64,000 bases of DNA from Galeopsis tetrahit (lineage: Eukaryota > Streptophyta > Magnoliopsida > Lamiales > Lamiaceae): assembly GCA_963675135.1 (NCBI GenBank), contig OY776122.1, forward strand, positions 98,834,186 to 98,898,185. The letters run 5' to 3'. The translations under genes and the position numbers were made by a program. The notes below the pieces were generated by a model. The model ran no database searches and was not told where the DNA came from. It saw only the letters and a list, made by a program, of their open reading frames with translations. Below are positions 34,669-45,614 of this stretch, piece after piece (within the stretch, counting starts at the first letter, position 1; the number at the start of each line of letters is the position of its first letter).

Positions 34669-35033
34669 TGAAAGAATTCCGTCTCATCTAAAAGTCCGAA
34701 CTTGTATATTAATTCCTAACACTCCCTCACTCGTGGGCCGGATTAACATCTCTTACCCTTTTTGGGGAGGAGGCCCATCGAATCTAAAAGTCCGAACTTG
34801 TATATTAATTCCTAACACTCCCCCTCACTCGTGGGCCGGATTAACACCTCTTACCCTTTTTGGGGAGGAGGCCCATCGAGTGGACAATTTAAATGGGTGG
34901 AGTACTTTCAACAGGAATCGAACCCAGGTTGTTTGCCCGGTTTGCTCTGATACCATGAAAGAATTCCGTCTCATCTAAAAGTCCGAACTTGTAGAGAGTG
35001 TGGAAATTAATTCTTGTATATTAATTCCTAACA
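34669..35033 (-). mobile_element. TRIM element (miniature LTR retrotransposon)
   Basis: The 365-bp element is flanked by the 5-bp duplication TTAGA (34664-34668 and 35034-35038). On the minus strand it begins with an LTR (35033-34956) running from TGTTAGGAATTAATATAC to GAATTCTTTCA. A primer-binding site TGGTATCAGAGC (34955-34944), complementary to the 3' end of initiator-Met tRNA, follows directly. A purine tract GTGAGGGGGAG precedes a partial LTR (34817-34782), and GTGAGGGAG precedes the final 53-bp LTR (34721-34669). The internal segment (GGCCTCCTCCCCAAAAAGGG) is present twice, giving an LTR-IN-LTR-IN-LTR order, a layout known for TRIMs. The first LTR has about 25 extra bp relative to the last. 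No coding capacity. Confidence 0.8.
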
Positions 35034-35817
35034 TTAGAGCAGCTTAATTGAGTAACATATTAAACAATTCACTAATAGTTGAAGATCTAACCTTAGTTTT
35101 AATGGGTTTCAGGTTAACGGATTACATGATAAAAAAAAAAAAGTTAATTCAAAATAACTATTATTATATGGTTGAATTGAAAATTTGTTGGAATTTTTAG
35201 ATTGATTGGAAAGATACTTGTTTCGTATGATCCAAATCAATAGAATGAATCAAACAAGTTCTGCGTTATGAACCTTGTACTGCACATATATATATTACTT
35301 AGACCGATTGTAGAAAGTCATGTCGAGACGAATTAGAAAATTGAATAGAAACGAAAATACTAAAAAATGAAAGGGTATTCAATTCAATTTTTTTTTTTTT
35401 TTTTGTATCTGAGCCGAATCTTGTCTAGTGTAATTTTAATTAACATATAAAATTAAAAGGTACTACATAATATTTTTGTAGTTAATTGAATCTAATCACA
35501 TCATTAATCATATATTTAAAAAAAAATCAAATATTGATAACAAAATTTTAATACTCTACTCAATATTTTATCGTATTTAAACAAAATATTTATATTCTAA
35601 TTAACTTATTTCATCGGTAGTTCTGTACTGTGCATTGTACAGCATTAAATACAAATTATTAAATAATCACTTTATTATATGTAGAGAAGTTAAAAAGACC
35701 ATGGTTCGTATAGGGTCAGTTTAAACTGGACAAAAAAAAGGTTAAGGTAATTTGTCTTAATTCTTTCAAATCCATAAATCGTTCATCCTAATGTCCTCTA
35801 AGTATACGCAAATAGTT
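35034..35817. other. AT-rich intergenic DNA, no gene seen
   Basis: A T-run at about 35391-35404 and AT-rich sequence only; no inverted ends or open frames of interest. Confidence 0.5.
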
Positions 35818-36769
35818 ATGTGTACCAGTTACATACATGTAATTTGATCCAATTTAATTGGATCTAATTGAATCTAATTTTCTATTTATCCTCATTTTTT
35901 TAATAAGTCCACACTCCCTTCTTTTAGACACTTATGTGTACAAGTTACGTACATGTAACTATATCCAATTTTTTACATGGATTATTAGTTATTTACCCTA
36001 TTTTTTATTAATTTCACCCACAATTTTTTTTAAAAGAAAAATACATGTAAAAACTATATTACCATTTTATCAATTAAATTAAAATACAACTCATTAAAAT
36101 TATAATTATACACCAACTATCGAGTCAACAATGAATCACCACGAAGTCAAATATTATTCTATTTTATTAAATTTCAAAAAATAAATATAAAAAAATAACG
36201 AATATAAAAAAAAATTGAAAAAAATAGGAAACTCAAAAATAAAATTATCCGTTTTTTTTTTTAAATGACCAAAATTTAGGAAAAAAATACAAAAAAAATC
36301 GAAAAAAAAGCCTAAACTAAAAAAATTCAATTTTTTTTTCTAATTTGGGTATAATTGTATGAATATGACATGCTCGCTTTCTAGCTTAAATCTGATTTAT
36401 AATAACTAAGATTATTTTGTTATGTCTTCATTATTTCTACAATGATATCTGATTTGTTACAAGTTTTTTAAAGTTGTAGATTATTCTTTAAGACTAATTA
36501 ATAACATAAGCTAATTGAAAAATAAAATTTATATTTAGAAACTTAAATGAGTGGAGAATTGGGGAAGAAACCAGAATATCAATCTTTTAATATTAATGTA
36601 TTAATTTGCATGGTATGCCTGGAATTATGAATGTGTTAAGTTATGTATTTTTTGTTAAATATAATATTAGTTTAAATACGATATAATATTAGTATGTCTA
36701 TGGTATACTACTAGTGAATATATTGTATAGTACTAGAGATTAATGTGGGTATAAAAATATTATTTAATA

Positions 36770-37060
36770 TATGAACTAATACTATACAATATGTAAATCA
36801 ATACTACACTATATTTGAACTAATATCATAGAGTATGTGAACTAATACTATACAATATGTGAACTAATACTATACTATATTTGAACTAGTACCATAAAGT
36901 ATGTGAACTCGAAACTCAAAAACTTTAGAACTTGTACTAATATAAACTAATATTATACTGTATATGAACTAATACGTACAATACTGCATATTAACTAATA
37001 ATATACCATAATACTTATCAACTGTTATCATAACACTTATGAACTAAAAATTATATTCAT
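36770..37060. repeat. Short AT-rich tandem array (GAACTAATACTATAC)
   Basis: The word GAACTAATA(C/T)(C/T)ATA(C/G) recurs roughly every 23-30 bp, between ATGAACTAATACTATACAAT at 36772 and the last copies around 37025. Confidence 0.7.
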
Positions 37061-37504
37061 AAAAAACTAAAATAAAGTGATTAAAAAATGAAAGTTCGAA
37101 TGTAAAAAATAATTAAACAATGTAAAACGAAGTAAAATTTGTAAGGAATGAAGTAAAATTTTGAAAGGATAAGGTGAAAATTATACACCAGTTAATTAAA
37201 GTAAAATAGTACCAATAGAATTTAACACTTGCACTAAGAGAGATGAGAGTTTTATTTTTTAAAATAAATTATTATTATACTATTTAATACTTAAAAAAAC
37301 AATTAATATTATTTTTAAAAATTTTCTCATTAGACTTTAAAATTTTAGAATAATTATTTGTGGCATAAAGTACGTGAAAAAAAAATTAATAAAAAAAAAA
37401 AAATTTTAAAAAATTAATGGAGTATTATTTTTTAATGATAAAATTAAAAAAAAATTAATTGAAGTAAAATAAAGGCCCATGAAAAAATCTATGTGCTAAA
37501 TTGA

Positions 37505-37690
37505 TATAGTAAATGAGTCGTTTGTTATTTGTAATGGGTTATTGGATTGAATATAGTAAATGTGTCGTGTGTTATTTGTAATGGGTTATTGAATTGAATA
37601 TATTAAATGAATCATGTGTTATTTGTAATGATTGAATTGAATATATTAAATGAATCATGTGTTATTTGTATTGGATTATTGGATCCAATT
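37505..37690. repeat. Tandem repeat, about four units of 45-60 bp
   Basis: The unit ATATAGTAAATG(A/T)GTCGT then GTTATTTGTAATGGGTTATT recurs as GTAAATGTGTCGTGTGTTAT and twice as TTAAATGAATCATGTGTTAT, ending at GGATTATTGGATCC. Confidence 0.75.
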
Positions 37691-37820
37691 ACATACATGT
37701 AACTCATACACAAGAGTGCAACCCATAAGTATAAGGCTAAGTCCATGATCAAAAGGAATTGAAAAAATTACATATCATCTAAAAGTTAAGGAGGGGAAAA
37801 ATTAATTTATTTATATTATA

Positions 37821-38009
37821 CTGCATCCGTTCAATTCCTCTTTTTTTTTTTTTAAATAATATATATTATTTAAACTATTTTATCTCCTACGTAATTCACT
37901 TTATTTATATCTCATTATACTTTTAAAGTTATCTACTTTATATATAAATTAATTTATATCTATTAAACTTATGCCCGAAAAAGGGAGCATGATGTATTTG
38001 GACGAAGGG
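37821..38009. mobile_element. Degraded Stowaway-type MITE
   Basis: The left end CTGCATCCGTTCAATTCCTC and the right end GTATTTGGACGAAGGG retain the CATCCGTCC-like terminal repeat with TA on both sides (37819-37820, 38010-38011). Base changes in both ends and a short length indicate an old copy. Confidence 0.55.
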
Positions 38010-38104
38010 TAATTAATTTAAAAAGAAAGAAAAATAATATTGTAGAAAATGTGAATGCATGTGGGAACCCAAATATGTATTCACACAAACACAACTACAC
38101 AAGT

Positions 38105-38190
38105 AGTGTATGGTCTAATGGTCGCATGTGTTGATAAATTAAGCACAGGAATATGTTACAGGTTTCAATTCCATTCTTAAATTGTGGGAT
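38105..38190 (+). mobile_element. tRNA-derived SINE-like head
   Basis: TGGTCTAATGG at 38111 fits the pol III A box and GGTTTCAATTCC at 38161 fits the B box (one extra T relative to GGTTCRANTCC). They are spaced about 40 bp apart, as in tRNA-derived SINEs. A T-rich stretch follows at 38190-38201. It cannot fold as a proper tRNA by eye, so it is a SINE remnant or coincidence rather than a tRNA gene. Confidence 0.35.
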
Positions 38191-39520
38191 TTTTTTTTTT
38201 TCAATTGTGGGATTCTGTGTTACAAAAACGTGATGGCCTACGTGGGTCTATGATCCATGTGCTTGTTGGGATATACATATATGTTATGTAGGGCCTTCAT
38301 ATTAATTATCGTGCATTTTCTTTATACTGTATTTGTTTTAGCCCTAACGTTGACCTCATTTGTCTGCTTCCGATATGATTGAAGAGATGAGCAGAGCAAC
38401 ATAAACATGGATTACTCATCACACTGTTTTTTATTTTTTCTATTCTAAATCAAGTTTCAAATAAATTAGTATATTATATGGATACAGTAAAGCCTCATGA
38501 ATCACATGGATTTCGAGAAATCAGTCCAATAATTGTGGTCACGTTCGTTCACATCACTTTTTTCTTTTCTCCTTTTTATTTAATTATATTTCAAGTCCCA
38601 CTCTTGGACGTTGTGACTTTTTATAAGGCCCACAGAAGTGGTAAACTTTGGGGCATAGATATGGGCATGTAAAAACACAGAAGTTTTACAAACAATAAAA
38701 GAATAGATAGCTTTCACCGGATAGATAAAAAAAAAAAAAATTAAGTAGTTTTCATTGAAATGAGAAAGTAATATATTTTTCAACAAAAACAAAATTTCGC
38801 CCATATGAATCATTGACGTAAAACAAAAGTGAGAAGATTTTTTGCATAAGCAATTAAGTGTGGCAAATGAATTAATGGTGGGGTGGGGTACGTGGTTTCT
38901 TGTATCCATCCAACCAAAACAACACAACTTGGACCACATAAACATGTATCATGTATGCATAGTATTGTTGGCATTATGAAATAAATAAATTTCACCCACA
39001 CATTGGAATTGAGATGGTACATATGGTAACATTTGCACGTGATGTGAATTATTATACTATATATATAGGATGAGCTAGTTAGCTAGCATCCAAATTGAAT
39101 TTTCCTCGTGTTCACATCTAACATGGCATAATTCATTCTAGCTAGCTAGCTAGGTGTTTGTTTGGGCATCATCACCATCATCGTGCTTTGCAAGTTGCAA
39201 TTTCCCATATAGGAATCTTAATTTCTCAAATAAGCTGAAGCACAAATAATTTATGGAACTGCTGAAAGATCCCTTTCCATTTTGAGCACATGAATGTTGT
39301 GTATAATCCAGCAAAGATTTTGTTTGAGCTACTAGTACAATTACAATTATATAGTTGAGCAGAGGAGAGGAGAGAATACAGTTTTGTTAATTATGTAATT
39401 ATAAATATTTCCTGGAAAATGATGAAACATTAATATTTAACTCCAGTACAGACAGACATAGACGAGAGGGGCAGGGAGGGTTGAAGAAATTAATTAAAAA
39501 GACATATGGTAAGTGCGTAA
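38191..39520. other. Intergenic DNA downstream of bHLH14
   Basis: AT-rich with no supported gene. The right 150-250 bp are the presumed 3' UTR of the bHLH gene. An AGCT-rich run (CTAGCTAGCTAGCTAGG) lies near 39139. Confidence 0.5.
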
Positions 39521-40783
39521 TTATAATAATCTGGTGAGGATTGCATTGGTGAGTGCTTTCTCACATCTCAATCCCTCAGGGAGCCTAATGACGAGATCCT
39601 GAAGCATCAAATCGTTGACGCAGGAGATGCTAGCGTGGTGCAATGGCAATTCTAGCTCCCGGATGGCATTCATCAACCGGGCGGCTGGATAATTAGAGTT
39701 ATCAGACTGCACCCTGATCATCCCATCCACTCCTACAATCTTCACTTCCACCTCAACCCCCGCGGGTAACTGCAATGAATTAGAAGAATTAGAATTAACC
39801 ATGGTCTTGGTCTTGCACTTGCTCCTCTCATCATCTCTTAGCAATTCCAGCTCCTCCACTTTGGACTTGAGCTCCTTGATGTACGACACCGCGTCAGATA
39901 GCAACGACGCCTTGTCCATCCTCGAAACATTCGGCACCACCGACCGCAGCGCGTAGAATCGGTGGTTCAGCTTCTCCCTCCGCTGCCTCTCCGCCTCCAC
40001 GTGGTTAAGAGGAGCCTCCCTCCCCTGCTGCTGCAGGTTCGACGGCTTCCTGCCTCTCTTCTTCGAGCTCGTCTTAATAATATTCTTTGTCTCCTCCACA
40101 AACAACTGGCAATCCGAATCCGAATGCTCCTGCTGCTGCTGCTGCAGGAGGACGACATCGGATGATTTCTGTACAGTTGAATCAAACAGAGACTTCACCT
40201 GCTGGACCAGATTCCAATTTTCGGCGATAATAACGTCAGATCCCAGCTCCAGAATACCATCGCCAGTAGGGATGCAAACCATGGTTTGCATCCCGTGGAT
40301 CTGCGCTTCTTTCGCGCGTTGGCAATTGTAGAATCTGAGCTGATTCCCACCGCTCAACCACACAAGGGATCCGGAATTGAAGGCCTTTCCCACCACGCCA
40401 TCGCCCAGGGAAATTGACTGAGCCAGGGACATAACGTAGAACCACTCCGCGTCGCTCACGTCGCCTCCTGCACCTGCACCGCACACCTCTCCCATCAGGG
40501 CCTGAATCCCTCGCATCACCTTCTTTCTTTCCGGCTGAGACCCCGACACGGGATTCTTCTCCTTGGTGCCTTGAAAATGACCGTCGCCCCAACTCAGAAA
40601 GATGCGCCCTTCCTCATCTTTCCTAGTTTGCCATAAAATGGCGTAGGCCCACCATTCGGCCTGTGTTTGGAGTATGTATTGAAGCTTCTTCTGGAGGATC
40701 ATGGTCATGGGGCTCGCTTGTTGTTGAGACACGGACGAAGCTGCGGATGAAGACGACGACGACACTATTATTAACTCATCCAT
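39521..40783 (-). CDS. bHLH14: MYC-type bHLH transcription factor, bHLH14-like
   Basis: Intronless gene of 420 aa in the jasmonate-related MYC group. The N-terminal bHLH-MYC_N domain (about 30-205) includes LQYILQTQAEWWAYAILWQ, LVWLSGGNQLRFYNCQRAKE and ELGS. This region binds JAZ repressors and Mediator in relatives. A Lys/Arg patch (KKRGRKPS) precedes the bHLH domain (about 260-310), where HVEAERQRREKLNHRFYALR carries the His-Glu-Arg set that reads the E-box/G-box. An ACT-like C-terminal domain (about 340-420) ends the protein. The sequence is closest in memory to Arabidopsis bHLH14, which acts with bHLH3, 13 and 17 as a repressor of jasmonate responses. The ATG at 40783 (MDELIIVSSS) is chosen because the longer frame begins with TTG. 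A CTG/CAG tract encodes the poly-Gln near residue 215. Confidence 0.9.
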   Translation of the reverse strand: MDELIIVSSSSSSAASSVSQQQASPMTMILQKKLQYILQTQAEWWAYAILWQTRKDEEGRIFLSWGDGHFQGTKEKNPVSGSQPERKKVMRGIQALMGEVCGAGAGGDVSDAEWFYVMSLAQSISLGDGVVGKAFNSGSLVWLSGGNQLRFYNCQRAKEAQIHGMQTMVCIPTGDGILELGSDVIIAENWNLVQQVKSLFDSTVQKSSDVVLLQQQQQEHSDSDCQLFVEETKNIIKTSSKKRGRKPSNLQQQGREAPLNHVEAERQRREKLNHRFYALRSVVPNVSRMDKASLLSDAVSYIKELKSKVEELELLRDDERSKCKTKTMVNSNSSNSLQLPAGVEVEVKIVGVDGMIRVQSDNSNYPAARLMNAIRELELPLHHASISCVNDLMLQDLVIRLPEGLRCEKALTNAILTRLL

Positions 40784-42650
40784 TAATCGATCGATCGATC
40801 TATTCAATTTTAATTTCTTTCAGGGAAAGGCCAGGGGTGTTGGGCTTAAAGGAGGGGGAGAGTGAGCTAGTGAGGAGGAGGTTTTAAGGAGCAAAACAAT
40901 TGTGTTTTTTCTAAACTAGACTAGCTTGGTAATAAAAGTAGTTGGCGGGTGGGCACAGGGGAAAGTGGAAGAAGGGAGGAGGGCCCAACCTTCTAAGGGA
41001 CGCACCTATGTGCAATATTTTCACGAGAAATATTAGTATATTTAAAAAGGATAAAAATTTAGGGATATTTCAAAAAAAATCACGCTTTCAGGTCTGTATT
41101 ACTATAGGACATGTTTGTTTTGGGACTCACCCGTCCGAACGTGGGACGTAACGTCCCACGTCCTGTTCTACTTCGGGATTTCACATTCGAATTTCTTCAT
41201 CTAACTACATCCACCCCTAAAAATACATATACATCCTACTATTACATTCCATCCAACTACTCTTACACAATTTGATTTAACATAAAATTACATCCTATCA
41301 TATTCAAAATTCTAAAACAAACACATACAATTACTATTCATCAGGATTTCTCCACTCAGGATTTCCCTCATCCTACATAATCCCAAAAAAAACATCCTCA
41401 TAAAGATAATTATATGCTACTGCATGACCAAATATGTGTTACTGTAAGTACAAAAAATAAATAAATTGACTTTTCAGAAGGATAAAATAGAAAATGTTGT
41501 TCTTCATCCGTGTGTTAAGGTATAAAGAGAGTAAATATATTAGATGAATATCATTTTTTACATTTTTATATTTGTGATTAATGACCCGTTAGATTATGGA
41601 ATTTCAACTCAACCATCTTTTAAATATGGCCCAGAATTATATCAGAATTATATGTGTTACTATACACATACATACAAATATGTGTTACTGTAAGGATAAG
41701 TAACATACAATTGACTTTAGAGTAACACATATTTAACCTTAAAGTAACACAGAAAAATGTGTTACTATATAAATAAAACATCAATATTAAGAGTGAATAC
41801 GATACACACGTAAAAAAGATGAAGAACAATAATTGAAAACACGAAAAATACAACAATGTCGAATAGTTTATCGATCCTTACAATTACAAAGATATAATTA
41901 TCAACAATTAATTGAAATAAATCATTGTGTGGTATTATTGTTGATTTTTTCTCATTCAGGAATTTATTCAAAAAAACAAATCACTACATAACAGATTTTC
42001 TAAAAGTTCTGAAGGTTATTATTTTTTTTAAAATGAAAACTGCGCAGTGCAGAAGAGCGCTGCACAGAAAAGAGCTGCACAGAAAAGAAAGTTGCACAGA
42101 AAGGAAGAAAAAATCGAATATCGAATATGAATAAAAGAATGAATATGAATAAAAGAATGAATCAAATTGTACAAATAATAACAAAAAGTATATATATATA
42201 TATATATATTACAAAGTATAGTAGCTATGTTTTACATAATGAAATAAAAGCATTGGTCATCGTTTGTTATGAAGTCAATTTTGTCGTTGTGTGGTGAGGT
42301 ACTGAATTGGTGCGTTAATTAATTGTGTAACAATTAATATGAGTAATGAAGCTATTGAGATTATGACTATACATACACATGTATATAGGGTAGTTAGGGA
42401 GGGACCGGGATATAAGGAGGGCATAAATAATATACACTTTCCCCAATGCTTAATAAGTTTTCATACTTTATTTTTCAGTTTTGAGTATGTTTCTCAGAAG
42501 TTTGCATACTCCAAAATGTAACAATCATCACATTCTCTACCATCATAATCATAAACGGCACTACATAGTGTTCAGCGGGGCACTGTCCCCCACTAATTTT
42601 GTAAATTTATTAGGGGTATTTTGGTAATTTCACACATATTAACATTAATA
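40784..42650. other. bHLH14 upstream region and AT-rich intergenic DNA
   Basis: The first few hundred bases are the presumed bHLH14 promoter. A MITE-like element lies at 41106-41398. TGTGTTACT words recur at 41437-41770, and a TA microsatellite lies at about 42189-42210. The 42045-42110 stretch has three near-copies of CTGCACAGAAAAGA. No gene is supported. Confidence 0.55.
41106..41398. mobile_element. MITE-like element with inverted ends and internal palindrome
   Basis: The left end AGGACATGTTTGTTTTGGGA and the reverse complement of the right end AGGATGTTTTTTTTGGGATT form an imperfect inverted repeat. Inside, at 41139-41161, ACGTGGGACGT and ACGTCCCACGT are perfect arms around one base. The start resembles that of the element at 28671-28912, suggesting one family. 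Confidence 0.45.
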
Positions 42651-42926
42651 CCTCGTCCCATGATTATTTACTCACTTCTAATATAAAAATAACTCACATA
42701 ATTAATTTTTATCCCAACATCATTTTATTTTAAAAATCGCCACTCATTTTGGGTCTAAATTTTATCCTACATCTCACTAAATTCATTTTACGTCTTACTA
42801 AATTCTCCTTACACCTCTCAAAATCACCCAAAATACTCCTCATTTATTTGACCTCACACCATTAAATTCATTTTTCTTAAAAAGTGGGCCGATCAAAATG
42901 TGCAAATTATCATGGGACGGAGGGAG
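42651..42926. mobile_element. Stowaway-type MITE
   Basis: Ends CCTCGTCCCATGATTATTTA and (reverse complement of the right end) CTCCCTCCGTCCCATGATAA, with TA at 42649-42650 and 42927-42928. Confidence 0.85.
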
Positions 42927-43134
42927 TATTAACTTCTACCATAACATAACGAAAATCAACTTGTTCGATCAATTTGAAAATTTTATCATGTGAAATTTTG
43001 ATGAGTATAATCAGTACGTATTATTTTATCTTTATAGTAATATTAATCGGGCCCCCCTATAAAAAAATTCTAGCTCCGTCACTGATCATAATATACATAT
43101 ATTTACTTTTCATGTCATTACTTTTGGAGGTTAA

Positions 43135-44345
43135 CATGACCTCGCTAGGGCATCCCACTACCTCAGCCTTTGGCCACCTAGCCAACCATCATTGGTCATC
43201 TAAGTGATGATCAAGAATAAACAAGAGCCATCATGACTTACACTTCAAAATCAGTTAATCGTCTGGAAGCGGCTGATATAGACTCAAACTATGTGACTCA
43301 ACTGTTCTCTACCCAAAAAAAAGAAAAGAAAGTCCTGGAAGAAAAGACAAAAGGAATAATCTGCACACTATGCTGACATGAAACTAATGAGAAGATGCCA
43401 ACTCAAGTTAATGATGTGACAGACACTGCAGAAAAAGACATAGCGTGTACAATTAAAAAATTAGAGCATTTCATGCACAATTAATGCAAAGCTGGAAATA
43501 ACAATCTACCACCATGATCGATCAAGTCATGAAGATTTGCATCATACAAATAGAAGATTTGATCCAAACGACTATTTCAAATCCTTCTATAAATACAAGG
43601 AGAAGACCAACTCAAAAGAGAGCGCAATTATCATAGAGAGAATTCAGTTCATACGTTCATGTTCAAACATTCATGCTTACTAAAGCCTAAACAATTCTCA
43701 ATGGAGCCTGCATCGACAATCAAGTATTCGAGAGCTCTATAAGCGACTCCAGATCTAAGCCCGTCCAAAGATATTCATATCTAAAACTTAGAAGTAGTGA
43801 TCAAACTTGTTTGATTGAATAAGTTGACATCTATACACTACAAACAAACCCTTCTTTGTAAACCTTAAAAGCTCGTTGTTTGGTGTAACCAACGGTAGGA
43901 AGTACTTGTTCTTACAATAACAAGTTGAGCCAATTGAACTTGGCAGTGCATCGAGCTCAACGTCTTATTATTGGGACGCAAAATTACAAGTACTTTTCAA
44001 TAAATGAATTAACTCCACAACACGGCTGTGAGAGTGGATGTAGGTCTGGAGGCTGAACTACTATAAATTCTTGTATCGTTCTTTACTACTTTATCGCTTT
44101 TATCGTTTACTTTACGTATACCCAAATCGATTTAAAAGATTAAAGCACAACTGTCAAAACACATTTGAAACTTGTACAACACGACATTAAGTTAGCTGAT
44201 AACATTAACCATCTCTTGCATGATTTTTCAAATAAGTTCTTCAAACACATACGAGTCTAAATAAATCAAGGTCGCACACATTTTTGCACTAACAACTGTA
44301 TTAGATAACTATCAAACTGATTTGTTTTCTGTGTTATCAGTAAGC
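43135..44345 (+). mobile_element. Copia-type LTR remnant, preceded by a dispersed repeat
   Basis: At 43135-43228 lies the second copy of the repeat seen at 29724 (CATGACCTCGCTAGGGCATC). The following kilobase resembles a retrotransposon LTR: a TATA box CTATAAATAC at about 43591, and a U5-like phrase GTGGATGTAGGTCTGGAGGC then TGAACTACTATAAATTCTTG near 44034-44075. This phrase is of the kind found near the 3' end of many plant copia LTRs. No coding region, PBS or matching second LTR was found. Limits are approximate. Confidence 0.4.
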
Positions 44346-44632
44346 TAACCATCTCTCCGTGTTGTTCGACACACACACTCTCATTCACACCGTCCATCTA
44401 ATTGAAATAAAGTTATTAAAAAAAATGGGGCAAGAAAGTCCATTCACCCCTACTCTCCAGACTTTCTACAACATTCGTATAAAAGGGACCAACACCTCTA
44501 AACACTTTAGTCATTATATATTTTTTTTAAACTCCGTGTCAAAAAATATTGCAAGCTTTTTTTAGGGACGGTGGTGCGATGGAAAATTTAAAGGAAGACC
44601 ACGGTGTGTATTAATTGGTAGGGGTGACAATT

Positions 44633-44683
44633 GTAAATTACTTTCACAACTAATCAAGAAAATATATTTTCCACACTTCTATA
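44633..44683 (+). repeat. Truncated copia 5' LTR
   Basis: About 51 bp (GTAAATTACTTTCACAACTA ... CACACTTCTATA) match the last 51 bp of the 3' LTR at 57550-57600 with two differences. The rest of the 5' LTR is absent. The primer-binding site TGGTATCATCGAG starts at the next base (44684) and matches initiator-Met tRNA over its first eight bases. Confidence 0.85.
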
Positions 44684-44867
44684 TGGTATCATCGAGTCCT
44701 TTGGCTCACGCCTGATCCAAACTTTAGCCGCCGCCTTTCCTCCAAAAAGTGTCGCCGCCAAACCCTAGCTTCTGCTACCGCCGCCGTCTCCTCCGACGTA
44801 CCGCCGCCCTTCTCGTCTCTGACGCCACCTCTCCGCTGCTACCTCTTGCTTTTCTCTGTGCCTCACC

Positions 44868-45614
44868 ATGCCCACATCAACACCACCACAATCCTCCCTC
44901 ATCTCCTTCAAAGGCCTCACTCAAACACCTCCGAAACTAACCTCCACCAACTATGGAGCCTGGTCATTTCAACTGAGACTCCTTCTCCAAGGCCATGATC
45001 TTTTTGGGTATGTCTCTGGTACTCATCCGTGCCCCTCTCCACTCATTCCGGCCGAAGGTGGCACTGACCCCATCTTACCAAACCCTGACTATCTCACATG
45101 GGTTCGGCAAGACACTCTTATCCTGTCTGCCATTGTTGGGTCCATGGAACCCTCCCTTATTCCCCACGTCGCATCCACCAAAACCTCCTGTGAGGCCTGG
45201 TCAGTCCTCGAAACCATGTATGGGAAACCCTCCCGTGGTCGCATCATTGCCTTGAAATACAAATACCTTGGTCTTTCCAAGGGTACTTGCTCAATCTCCG
45301 ATTTTCTTCTGGATGTTCGCTCTATGGTGGACGAACTTGCACTGCTCGGTGTCAAAACCGACACTAAGGATGTCACCCTCAAGGTCCTCACAGGACTTGA
45401 TGACGACTACCGTGATATCTCCAATGCTATCCAAGCTCGCGAGCAACCTATTCCCTTTGACGAGCTCTATGACAAGCTTCTCAGCACTGAAGTCCAAATT
45501 TGTGCTCGTCCTCCATCGGTGGTCGCCCCAGTATCAGCTATGGTCGCCGGACGATCACATTCTCGCCCGACTCGAATGAACCCGAGGCCTAAACTTCCAG
45601 ATGTTCGCTCTTGA
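44868..45614 (+). CDS. Copia gag N-terminal part, truncated by gypsy insertion
   Basis: The 248-codon frame encodes the UBN2/Retrotran_gag_2 capsid-type domain of copia elements: LTSTNYGAWSFQLRLLLQGH, then TSCEAWSVLETMYG and ISDFLLDVRSMVDELALLG. The last three bases (TGA) are the first bases of the gypsy LTR, so the stop codon was supplied by the insertion. The gag zinc knuckle (CX2CX4HX4C) continues on the far side, beginning about 54110 after the second copy of the GCTCT duplication. The family role is packaging of the element RNA in cytoplasmic particles; this copy is a fragment. Confidence 0.8.
   Translation: MPTSTPPQSSLISFKGLTQTPPKLTSTNYGAWSFQLRLLLQGHDLFGYVSGTHPCPSPLIPAEGGTDPILPNPDYLTWVRQDTLILSAIVGSMEPSLIPHVASTKTSCEAWSVLETMYGKPSRGRIIALKYKYLGLSKGTCSISDFLLDVRSMVDELALLGVKTDTKDVTLKVLTGLDDDYRDISNAIQAREQPIPFDELYDKLLSTEVQICARPPSVVAPVSAMVAGRSHSRPTRMNPRPKLPDVRS
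45607..45611. other. Target-site duplication GCTCT (left copy) of the gypsy element
   Basis: GCTCT sits directly before the LTR start TGATTC and recurs at 54077-54081 directly after the LTR end GAATCA. A 5-bp duplication is expected for LTR retrotransposon integration. Confidence 0.9.

Larger units (their letters stand above)
35818..37715. mobile_element. Putative DNA transposon with inverted ends, no transposase
   Basis: The left end reads TATGTGTACCAGTTACATAC then ATGTAATTTGATCCAAT. The reverse complement of the right end (about 37715-37680) reads TTGTGTATGAGTTACATGTA then TGTAATTGGATCCAAT. This is an imperfect inverted repeat of about 40 bp. A third, left-oriented copy (GTGTACAAGTTACGTACATG) lies at about 35937. 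The interior is AT-rich, with two tandem arrays and no coding region. No target duplication was established, so limits and class (Mutator-like or other) are uncertain. Confidence 0.4.

Noticed and set aside
34944..34955. GCTCTGATACCA as the 3' end of an initiator-Met tRNA gene
   Set aside because: The rest of a tRNA is absent. It is the reverse complement of the TRIM primer-binding site and sits directly at the LTR edge.
42189..42210. TA microsatellite as a functional element
   Set aside because: Simple sequence of the kind also seen near 23118 and 61750, with no associated feature.
43380..44345. Endogenous pararetrovirus promoter/leader
   Set aside because: The TATA box and leader-like layout were suggestive, but no viral coding region is present and the U5-like phrase fits a copia LTR better.
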